Below are positions 1 through 7,079 of a DNA stretch of 7,079 bases, one piece after another. Within the stretch, counting starts at the first letter, position 1, and every line of letters begins with the position of its first letter. The stretch spans positions 1 to 7,079 of the forward strand of contig CACYBT010000283.1 of NCBI GenBank assembly GCA_902772715.1, read 5' to 3'. This DNA comes from an uncultured Succinivibrio sp. (lineage in GTDB: Bacteria > Pseudomonadota > Gammaproteobacteria > Enterobacterales > Succinivibrionaceae). The position numbers and the translations under genes were made by a program. The notes beneath the pieces are model-generated. The model had not been told where the DNA came from. It did no database searches and saw only the letters and a program-made list of their open reading frames with translations.

Positions 1-3000
1 TCATTATCTGCTATTGCAACAGATATTTTAAATGGCAGTAAATTTAACGATGACCACAAGGTTATTGCTTTTAATGATTCAGTTCAGGATGCGGCATTAA
101 GAGCCGGATTTATTGCTGCAAGAAATTATAAGGGTATCACCAAAAGGGCAATAGCCTCCTTTTTAAAAGATAAAATCTCAACGCCAAATAAACCCTATTT
201 GCTATTATCTGCTTTACGTGATTTTACAGACTATTGGAAAGTTCATTTTGAATCTAAATATGCAAATGAAGACGAGAAGAAATATCTTGCTAAAGCTGAC
301 TTTGTTTCAACCTTTATTCCACCAGATCTTCAATGGTGGAGAACCTGGAAAAAGTTTTCAAATATATCTCTTGAGGGAAAAGAGTCTGTTTTAAAACATT
401 TATCTTCAGATTTAAAGGATGATTTCAATGATTTATATGAATCAGTCAGAGTTCGTCTTTTATTTGAATTTTTAATGGAAATATCTTTGGATTCCTTAAA
501 AGTTCACAGTCTTTTGAATCACAAAATTGCGGGGCTGAATTATAGTCTTCAAAATATTCACAAGGCTATTGTTGAGCTTATTCCTAAAATCAAAGAGGAA
601 TTTGCTATTGAGGTAAAGGAGCCACAACTTGTCTCTTTTGTTTTGGGCATTCTTCAGAAATTGAAAAACAATGGCGCAATTGACCCAACTGTATTAAAGC
701 AGACTACTTATAAAGCAGCAAAAATAGAATCTTGCATGGGGGGATATTTTAGACACGGAAATATCTGGGGTTCATATCAACATAAAAGCAGTATTTTTCC
801 TAGCTATGGTAAAAAGAAAATTCCTCCAGTTGGTTTGTCCCTAATTAATATAAGATGTCATAAGGAAGATTTCTGTGAGTTTATAAGTGGAAGTAATTCA
901 AAGAAAACTTGGTATGAAAACTGGTTTAAAAAGTTTTTTGGGGGTGATTCTTCAATTGTGCTTGATTTTTATCAGCTGGTGTTAGAAACCTTGAAATCTC
1001 ATCATCTGTTATCTACTTTAAAACGAGACAATGGTAACGATGTATGGCTTCTTTCTCCAGACCATATCTCCATTACAAGCGATGTAAAATCATTAAAATG
1101 TAATCATTGTGGACGAAAATATCATTTTTCGGGACCTGTTTCAGAGTTTCTCCGTGATGCTCCTTGCTTTACAGAAAACTGCGATGGCAGGTTGCAGTTA
1201 CTTTTCAATTATGGTGATAATGCCGTTCAATCAGCCTATGAAAGCGAACCTTGTCGAGTTAATTCTTCTGAACATACAGCACTTATAGATGGAGATACCA
1301 GAAAGGCAATAGAGAAATCGTTTGGCAAGGATAATCATTCCTGGTCGGTCAATTTTTTATCTGCAACCCCAACATTAGAAATGGGTATTGATATTGGCGC
1401 ATTATCAACAGTAATGCTGTGCAATGTTCCTCCTTCTCAGGCTAGTTTTGTACAGCGCATAGGTCGTGCTGGAAGACGAGATGGAAACTCTCTTGGAATA
1501 ACTATGGTAGAGAGAAGTACACATGATCAGTATTATTGGTCAGAACCTGAGGAAATGATACAAGGTTCGGTAAAAACTCCTGGCGTCTTTTTAAAAGCGG
1601 TTTCTGTTCTTGAAAGGCAGTTATTTGCTTATGCTTTGGGGCGCTGGGTAAACGAATCTAAGGAAAATAAAATTCCTAAATATCTCAGTACGGTATTAAA
1701 TAATCAAAAAAATCCTGAAAAGGCTAATGATTTATTTCCAACAGCATTTATTGAATGGTTAATGCAGAACTCTGATTCTGTTTACAGAAGTTTTGTTGAA
1801 CTTATTGATCCAAAAGACTCTGAACATACCTTTTTAGACACGGAAAAGAGAGATTATTTACATAATTACATTTTTGGTACAAACAAGGATTTGTCGTCAA
1901 TTAGAAAGAGTTTGGCAGCCAAACTTATTGAACTTTTTGAATCCACAAGAAAAATCAAAGAAAGTTGGGATAAGAATAAACTTGATTTAAATAAGCGCAT
2001 AAAGGCTTTAGAAAATAAGCCGAAGGATGATGCTGTTGCCTCTGAGATTGAGAATTTACAACAGGAACTTAAAGCCTTAAAAGCATTATCAGATAGTTCA
2101 TACACAAGTAAAAATATTTTCAGTTGGCTTACAGAGAAAGGCTTATTACCAAATTATGCTTTCCCTGAAGAAAGTGTAAATGTTGATTCTGTCGTTATTA
2201 GACGTAAGGAAATACTTGATAATGAAACAACTTCTACTGAATCAAAAAAGGAAGATAATGTTTCAAAGTTCAGTTTTTCTAGAAGTGCCGCTCAAGCATT
2301 AAGGGCTCTTTCTCCGAATAGTATTTTCTATGCAAATGGATATAAGTTACATATAGATCGAGTTTTACTTCATAAAGATAATAATGGAAAGAATAAATCC
2401 ACTTTCTTTGAAGAATGGAGATTGTGTCCTGACTGCTCTTATATTGAAAAAGTCGATAGAACAAAACCTGTTGCAGATAATTGCCCTCATTGTGGATGTA
2501 GTAACTGGGGAGATGTTGGGCAAATAAAAAATCTTATTAGAATAAGAGAGCTTATAGCTCATTCTGATTCAAGAAGGGATCAGATTAAGGACGATTCTGA
2601 TTCAAGAGAGCAGTCATTCCAACAGACAGCACTCTTTATTAATGCTCTTCCTGAGGATATAACTAATGCCTGGAAGATTGATGATGACAAGTTCTCTTTT
2701 GGTTTTGAGTTTTTAAGAAATGTTTGTATCAAGGAAATTAATTTTGGACCTTCTTCGGACATTGGAAGTGCAATTAAGGTTGCAGGTAATGAGGTTGTGG
2801 CTCCAGGATTTAAAATCTGCAAATATTGTGGCGCTGTTTATAAAAAACATATCCCAAAAAATGAACATCAGCATGCATTTGGCTGCAAATATTATGATCT
2901 TGAGAAAAAAGAACAAGAACAAAAAAACAATAAAGATCAGCCTTGGTTAAATGGTCTTTTTCTTTATAGGGAGGTTAACAGCGAGGCTATTCGTATAAAA

Positions 3001-4863
3001 TTACCAGTTAGTACGAAGACTGATTTAGAAAATGCTACTGTAACCACTCAGTCTTTAATTGCCGCTTTATATTTAGGTTTAGAAAAACATTTTAAAGGAA
3101 ATGTAAGTCATCTTAAGATTTGTATTCAAACTGACCCTAATAAGGATATTGCCGAAGAACGTAATACTTATTTAGTTATTTATGACATTATTCCTGGCGG
3201 CTCAGGTTATTTGAAAGACCTAACTAGAGTTGATGAACATGGTCACCAGTATGAAAACATGATTTTGCTTTTTGAGGAGACTCTTGAGGCTTTATCTACC
3301 TGTGCTTGTAAAGATGATCCTAATAAGGACGGTTGCTATCATTGTGTCTTTCACTATGGAGATAATTATAATCGTCAGTACATATCCAGAAAATGTGCTG
3401 AACGTATAATCAACAAAATAGTGCATTTATCTCGAAATAAACTGGTAAAAATTGAAGATCTTTATCACATGCCGTCAGGTATTGAGAGTGTTCTTGAAGA
3501 AAGATTTTTACGTAGATTAGAGAATCTTAGGGGATGTAAGTTATCATATTCTCCAACTTCTAGAACGGCAAACTCGTATTTACTTGAAATTCCGCTTGCA
3601 GATGACGTTTCATCAATTCTATCTAAAGAGTTTAATCGTAAATTCGGAAATCTATTTTTATGGAGAATAGATCTGCAACTGGAATTTAACGGAACTTACA
3701 GCAGTAAACCTGATATGACAATTACCCCTGAACTGACCAGTCTTCTTGTAAAAAGACCTGATTTGAAAATGTGTGTATTTACAGATGGATGGGAATATCA
3801 CGCTAATATTCTATCTGAAGACACAGCTAAACGTCAGTCCATATTAAATACAGGTGCTAAAGTATGGTCCTTATCCTGGCAAGATGTAACATCAGATAAA
3901 TCACAGTTAGACTTGAGTAATCTTAACCAATATGGCTATACTCAAGAGTTAATATCTCACAAAGGAAGGAGTCAGGCAGATAAACTAATTAAACAAATTG
4001 TTCCTGCAAGTTATGATCCCTCTGTAGTTGAGGCAATTCTTAACGAGAATATGAATGGATTTGACTTACTGGAATTGTGGCTTAGGGATCCTATTGGTAC
4101 CGCAGACAAATTAAGATATGTCACAAAATATATTGCATTAACCGCAAATCCTTCAAAATTACAGCAAGTAAAATCAGTTGTTCCTAATTTTTTAACAACC
4201 AATATTACAAACGAAAGAGAGTTTTTCTGGTTCTTATCAGAAAATAAAGATCCTTCATTCAAAATTGCATATAGAATGCAGCCTCAGGCTCCTTTTGAGA
4301 TGAATACCTCCTTACTAATTGATGATAAGTTATTTGCAAATCCTGAATGTAAATTCAACAATGGATTGAAGACGCAATGGACTAAATTTATACAATTTTC
4401 AAATATTCTGCAATTTAGCGATCATTTTTGGTGGGTAACATTAGAAAATCAACATGATGATTCTTGTTACAATTTTGAAGTTGTGTCATCTTCAGTAGAC
4501 AAGTCTGATTCTTTACATGAGGATAATAATGGGTGGGAGTCAATTCAAAATGATCTTAATAATGATCAAGAATATTTTGAGAATTTAACCCCTGTAGTAT
4601 CTGAGCTTATGGAAGCCAAAGTTTATCCACCTGATGAGATAATCGATGGATGTGGAAAGGTTATCAGTCAAGGTACTGGTCTTGTATGGAAATTATCAGG
4701 TGGAGAGGTGTACTTATTTATGCATGATGATTTAATTATCTCAGACACAGAATTTAAATCGTTAGTTGAAAGCAAAGCGGATGAAGGCATAATTATTCTT
4801 TCAGATAATATTTCAGGATGGAAAGAGAGTTTATATAAGGCATTAGGAGTTGTAAATGGCTAG
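1..4863 (+). CDS. Large SF2 DEAD/DEAH-type helicase with DUF1998 zinc region and C-terminal nuclease-like domain (5'-partial)
   Basis: Likely an ATP-driven DNA helicase or translocase. Numbers are window codons, with codon 1 at base 1. The frame has no stop from base 1, and codons 20-37 (KVIAFNDSVQDAALRAGF) match the opening strand of the second RecA domain in DUF1998 helicases. The gene is therefore cut by the window edge, and a TTG at base 199 is not a credible start. Next come a Cys cluster (367, 370, 389, 394), EHTALI (424-429), motif V LSATPTLEMGIDIG (453-466), motif VI QRIGRAGRRDG (485-495), a coiled coil (about 634-700), GLLPNYAFP (714-722), Cys pairs (809/812 and 828/831), a Cys/His cluster (940-962), the DUF1998 core IIPGGSGYLKDL (1063-1074) and its cysteines (1101, 1103, 1112, 1115). 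Codons 1166-1296 look like a PD-(D/E)XK or Vsr-type fold: E1166/E1167, D1238, FTDGWEYH, and D..KR. The last 320 codons are unassigned. RecA domain 1, with Walker A and the DEAH box, must lie upstream. Relatives include MrfA, the DISARM helicases and Druantia DruE. The class is secure; the specific system is not. Confidence 0.93.
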   Translation, partial: SLSAIATDILNGSKFNDDHKVIAFNDSVQDAALRAGFIAARNYKGITKRAIASFLKDKISTPNKPYLLLSALRDFTDYWKVHFESKYANEDEKKYLAKADFVSTFIPPDLQWWRTWKKFSNISLEGKESVLKHLSSDLKDDFNDLYESVRVRLLFEFLMEISLDSLKVHSLLNHKIAGLNYSLQNIHKAIVELIPKIKEEFAIEVKEPQLVSFVLGILQKLKNNGAIDPTVLKQTTYKAAKIESCMGGYFRHGNIWGSYQHKSSIFPSYGKKKIPPVGLSLINIRCHKEDFCEFISGSNSKKTWYENWFKKFFGGDSSIVLDFYQLVLETLKSHHLLSTLKRDNGNDVWLLSPDHISITSDVKSLKCNHCGRKYHFSGPVSEFLRDAPCFTENCDGRLQLLFNYGDNAVQSAYESEPCRVNSSEHTALIDGDTRKAIEKSFGKDNHSWSVNFLSATPTLEMGIDIGALSTVMLCNVPPSQASFVQRIGRAGRRDGNSLGITMVERSTHDQYYWSEPEEMIQGSVKTPGVFLKAVSVLERQLFAYALGRWVNESKENKIPKYLSTVLNNQKNPEKANDLFPTAFIEWLMQNSDSVYRSFVELIDPKDSEHTFLDTEKRDYLHNYIFGTNKDLSSIRKSLAAKLIELFESTRKIKESWDKNKLDLNKRIKALENKPKDDAVASEIENLQQELKALKALSDSSYTSKNIFSWLTEKGLLPNYAFPEESVNVDSVVIRRKEILDNETTSTESKKEDNVSKFSFSRSAAQALRALSPNSIFYANGYKLHIDRVLLHKDNNGKNKSTFFEEWRLCPDCSYIEKVDRTKPVADNCPHCGCSNWGDVGQIKNLIRIRELIAHSDSRRDQIKDDSDSREQSFQQTALFINALPEDITNAWKIDDDKFSFGFEFLRNVCIKEINFGPSSDIGSAIKVAGNEVVAPGFKICKYCGAVYKKHIPKNEHQHAFGCKYYDLEKKEQEQKNNKDQPWLNGLFLYREVNSEAIRIKLPVSTKTDLENATVTTQSLIAALYLGLEKHFKGNVSHLKICIQTDPNKDIAEERNTYLVIYDIIPGGSGYLKDLTRVDEHGHQYENMILLFEETLEALSTCACKDDPNKDGCYHCVFHYGDNYNRQYISRKCAERIINKIVHLSRNKLVKIEDLYHMPSGIESVLEERFLRRLENLRGCKLSYSPTSRTANSYLLEIPLADDVSSILSKEFNRKFGNLFLWRIDLQLEFNGTYSSKPDMTITPELTSLLVKRPDLKMCVFTDGWEYHANILSEDTAKRQSILNTGAKVWSLSWQDVTSDKSQLDLSNLNQYGYTQELISHKGRSQADKLIKQIVPASYDPSVVEAILNENMNGFDLLELWLRDPIGTADKLRYVTKYIALTANPSKLQQVKSVVPNFLTTNITNEREFFWFLSENKDPSFKIAYRMQPQAPFEMNTSLLIDDKLFANPECKFNNGLKTQWTKFIQFSNILQFSDHFWWVTLENQHDDSCYNFEVVSSSVDKSDSLHEDNNGWESIQNDLNNDQEYFENLTPVVSELMEAKVYPPDEIIDGCGKVISQGTGLVWKLSGGEVYLFMHDDLIISDTEFKSLVESKADEGIIILSDNISGWKESLYKALGVVNG
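2561..2607 (+). repeat. Short in-frame direct repeat (14 bases, two copies, 33 bases apart)
   Basis: ATTCTGATTCAAGA occurs at 2561-2574 and again at 2594-2607. The offset is exactly 11 codons, so both copies read in the same frame and encode SDSR, giving the local peptide SDSRRDQIKDDSDSRE. It lies in the charged, probably flexible stretch between two cysteine clusters of the large helicase. It may be a small in-frame duplication in a linker, or chance. No wider repeat array is present. Confidence 0.6.
4845..4849 (+). promoter_or_regulatory. Shine-Dalgarno site for the UvrD-like helicase gene, inside the preceding gene
   Basis: AGGAG lies 6 bases before the ATG at 4856, which is ideal spacing. 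It sits in the last codons of the upstream helicase gene, whose TAG stop (4861-4863) falls just after the next gene's ATG, giving an 8-base overlap (ATGGCTAG). This arrangement usually means terminating ribosomes re-initiate on the second gene, tying its output to the first. It also fixes the start of the second gene. No separate promoter for the second gene was recognised. Confidence 0.8.
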
Positions 4864-7042
4864 TACAGTAAATAATATAAAGCTTGCATTAAGCAGTTCT
4901 TTTTTTGATGCCATAAATAAATTACCAAAAAATATTTTTAAGAAAACAAAAGAGTTCATGGAATCATTCCCTCAAAAGGCCATGAGTTCCGGTTTTAATT
5001 ACGAAACCATTAAAAATGCAAAAGAGCAAAACTATAGATCTGTGCGACTCAATGATAATTATCGTGCAATTATCTATCATTCTGATGAAGGTAACGTTGA
5101 CATTTTATTGTGGGTAGATACTCATGAAAATGCATATAAATGGGCCTGTTCACATGTATGTAAAATAAACAATCATACATCAAGCCTTCAAGTATATGAG
5201 ACATTACCTATAGATAATTCTGACTCTTCAAATTATGCGGAAAAAATACCTTTATCAGAAGAATCTCGGATAAGTCCTATTTTTAACTCAATTTCAGATG
5301 CTGATCTTTTATATATTGGTGTACCGGAAGAGCTCCTCTCTTACGTGCGTAAGCTAACGTCAAAAAGATCTCTTGAAAATAATAGCAGCCTTCTGCCAAA
5401 AGAAGCATATGAGGCATTGGTTTGGCTAGCAGATGGGGAATCTATTGAAGAAGTAAAATCAGCCTACACTAAGGTAAATGCCTTCGAGACAGCAGATGTG
5501 TGGGAGAATGCATTAAATAACGCACAAGCAATTGGCTCAGTAAGAGTTATTGAAGATGATGAGGATATGAGAGCTATTGTTGATGCGGATTTGGCTGCAT
5601 GGAGAGTGTTCTTACATCCTTACCAAAGAAAAATCGTAAATGCCGATAGTTTAGCTCCTACACTAGTACGTGGTTCTGCAGGAACTGGAAAAACAGTTGT
5701 GGCATTACACCGTGCGGTTAAGATTGTGCAAAGACCTGATTGGGATAGAAATAAAAAACTTCTTTTGACTACATTCACTACTAATCTGGCGACTGATTTA
5801 GAGCAGGCAATAAGAATGATTTGTCCTCGTGAACTAAAAAACTGTATTGAAGTTACAAATATTGACAAGTGGGTGTCAAATTATCTTAAAAGAATGCAGA
5901 TTTCTTTAAATATTGTATATCCGGATCAGGCAAACTACATAAATTGCTGGGATAGGTCATTTGACAATTTTGATGGTACGGAATTACCGTTTAGTCAGAG
6001 TTTTTATAAAGAGGAGTTCTATAGGGTTATTCTTCCTCAGGAAATTACCACTGAGCAACAGTATTTACGAGCAGTTAGAAAGGGGAGAGGAAGAGTTATT
6101 AGCCGAACAAATAGAAAACAGATCTGGCCTTTATTTGAAGAAATGAGAGTTCAATTACATCAGGACAATTTAATAACGATCGAAGATGCCTGTTTTCTTG
6201 CAATAAAGCTTATCAAAGAATTCCCATCATCTGTAAATTATGGGGCAGTTATAGTCGATGAAACTCAGGATTTGAGCTCTGCTTCTTTAAAATTGCTTTC
6301 TCTGCTTGGAACTCCCAAAAACGGAGATGATGAGGAGTCAAGGATCTTTTTAGTGGGGGATGGACATCAGCGTATTTATTCAAGAACATCCAGTCTTAGC
6401 GAATGTAATATAAATATTAGAGGTAGAAGAAGTAAAAAACTTAGAATTACCTACAGAACTACAGAAGAAATTCGCCGTACAGCAAATTCAGTTTTAGCGA
6501 ATGTTCCGATTGATGATATGGACGAGGGAAGTGAAAATTTTAATGGAGATACCTCATTAAGACATGGCACTTATCCTGAAATTAAAGGTGCATCATCATT
6601 TAATGAGGAGGCTGATTGGGTATTAAAAAAAATAGCCGAATTAACCTCGGAATCAAGCGCATATCCATACGAAACAAAAGATATCTGCATAGTGGCTAGA
6701 CAAAAGAAAGATTTGAAACGGTACATGGATTATTTAGGAAGAAATTTATATGATACTGTTGAAATCAAACCTCGTGAATCTGATGATACAGGAAAAGATG
6801 GTCTTCGTTTTGCAACAATGCATCGAATTAAGGGACTTGAATTTAAAATTATCTTCTTAGTTAATGCATCAAAAGATGTTATTCCACTTAATGTTACGGA
6901 TTTTGACGATGAAATTGAATCACAAAATTATATAAAGAATGAAAGGTCACTTTTCTATGTATCATCTACAAGAGCAAGGGATGCTTTGTTTATCAGCTAT
7001 ATAGGTAAACCAAGTGAATTTTTGGAAAATTTAGTACAGTAA
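4856..7042 (+). CDS. UvrD-like SF1 helicase with N-terminal RelE/ParE toxin-like domain
   Basis: This complete 728-residue protein probably translocates on DNA using ATP. Residues 8-97 resemble the RelE/ParE fold: a helical hairpin (SFFDAINKLPKNIFKKTKEF), then YRSVRLNDNYRAIIY (60-74) and a last strand ending WVDTHENAYKWA (86-97). Residues 147-200 (SDADLLYIGVPEELL to ESIEEV) form a helical linker. The helicase motifs are the Q-motif glutamine Q257 in HPYQ, Walker A GSAGTGKT (273-280), Ia TTFTTN (305-310), motif II DETQD (468-472), III GDGHQRIY (501-508), IV LRITYR (529-534), V TMHRIKGLEF (654-663) and VI FYVSSTRARD (700-709). All key ATPase residues are present. The gap from IV to V is only about 120 residues, so the 2B subdomain is minimal or absent. 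The ATG follows AGGAG by 6 bases and overlaps the preceding gene by 8 bases, which supports this start and coupled translation. No antitoxin gene lies beside it. The helicase class is certain; the toxin-like domain is probable from its pattern; the cellular role is inferred. Confidence 0.95.
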   Translation: MASTVNNIKLALSSSFFDAINKLPKNIFKKTKEFMESFPQKAMSSGFNYETIKNAKEQNYRSVRLNDNYRAIIYHSDEGNVDILLWVDTHENAYKWACSHVCKINNHTSSLQVYETLPIDNSDSSNYAEKIPLSEESRISPIFNSISDADLLYIGVPEELLSYVRKLTSKRSLENNSSLLPKEAYEALVWLADGESIEEVKSAYTKVNAFETADVWENALNNAQAIGSVRVIEDDEDMRAIVDADLAAWRVFLHPYQRKIVNADSLAPTLVRGSAGTGKTVVALHRAVKIVQRPDWDRNKKLLLTTFTTNLATDLEQAIRMICPRELKNCIEVTNIDKWVSNYLKRMQISLNIVYPDQANYINCWDRSFDNFDGTELPFSQSFYKEEFYRVILPQEITTEQQYLRAVRKGRGRVISRTNRKQIWPLFEEMRVQLHQDNLITIEDACFLAIKLIKEFPSSVNYGAVIVDETQDLSSASLKLLSLLGTPKNGDDEESRIFLVGDGHQRIYSRTSSLSECNINIRGRRSKKLRITYRTTEEIRRTANSVLANVPIDDMDEGSENFNGDTSLRHGTYPEIKGASSFNEEADWVLKKIAELTSESSAYPYETKDICIVARQKKDLKRYMDYLGRNLYDTVEIKPRESDDTGKDGLRFATMHRIKGLEFKIIFLVNASKDVIPLNVTDFDDEIESQNYIKNERSLFYVSSTRARDALFISYIGKPSEFLENLVQ

Positions 7043-7079
7043 ATAGAGCAGAATACCTAAATCATCATATTTAAAAAAA
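7043..7079 (+). other. 3' flank of the operon, no feature recognised
   Basis: After the TAA of the second gene, 37 AT-rich bases remain, ending in a run of seven A. I see no GC-rich inverted repeat followed by T residues, so a terminator is not supported. The stretch is too short to tell whether a third gene follows in the same transcript. Confidence 0.5.

Noticed and set aside
1866..2822. Several short minus-strand open frames (61-80 codons) opposite the large helicase
   Set aside because: AT-rich coding DNA easily yields such frames. They overlap each other, carry low-complexity hydrophobic sequence, and none resembles a known protein.
2720..2950. 76-codon + strand open frame inside the large helicase gene
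   Set aside because: It lies in another frame over the cysteine-rich, well-conserved part of the helicase and its product has no recognisable pattern. It is a shadow of the real frame.
4856..5150. A stand-alone RelE/ParE toxin gene of a toxin-antitoxin pair
   Set aside because: The domain reads straight through into the helicase with no stop, and no antitoxin-like frame precedes or follows it within the window.
5961..6146. 61-codon + strand open frame inside the UvrD-like gene
   Set aside because: It overlaps the 1B region of the helicase in another frame and has no supporting motif.
7043..7079. Intrinsic terminator after the operon
   Set aside because: No stable inverted repeat precedes a T run; the tail ends in A residues on the + strand.
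1..7079. Assignment to a named system such as DISARM or Druantia
   Set aside because: Only the DUF1998 helicase class is shared. The signature partner genes are not visible and the flanks are missing, so a name would be a guess.

Overview
The window is a compact, AT-rich bacterial (possibly archaeal) segment that is coding almost end to end on the + strand. It holds two genes, both nucleic-acid motor proteins, overlapping by 8 bases. There is no RNA gene, CRISPR array, insertion sequence or long intergenic gap. The host cannot be named from this sequence. A low-GC bacterium fits the AT-rich codon choice and the good Shine-Dalgarno site ahead of gene 2, but nothing seen is lineage-specific.

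Bases 1-4863 are the 3' part (1620 codons) of a very large SF2 helicase of the DUF1998/MrfA-like type, the broad class that also contains the DISARM and Druantia helicases. The frame is open back to base 1 and already encodes a conserved helicase motif there. The true start, and the first RecA domain with its ATP-binding motifs, therefore lie upstream of the window. The visible part contains the second RecA domain, interrupted by an insertion of roughly 375 residues that carries a cysteine cluster. After it come a coiled coil, three more cysteine clusters, the DUF1998 (MZB-type) zinc region, a restriction-endonuclease-like domain, and an unassigned C-terminal tail.

Bases 4856-7042 encode a complete 728-residue SF1 (UvrD/PcrA-like) helicase. 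It is fused at its N terminus to a RelE/ParE toxin-like domain, with a helical linker domain between the two parts. The helicase motifs are intact, but the 2B region is much shorter than in UvrD, Rep or PcrA.

The overlap and the Shine-Dalgarno site inside the first gene point to translational coupling and joint production. My inference is that the pair is a two-component DNA-processing module, most plausibly anti-phage or anti-plasmid defence. In this model an SF2 helicase with a nuclease-like domain works with an SF1 helicase carrying a toxin-fold sensor or effector. No experimental function can be read from the sequence. The last 37 bases show no gene and no convincing terminator.
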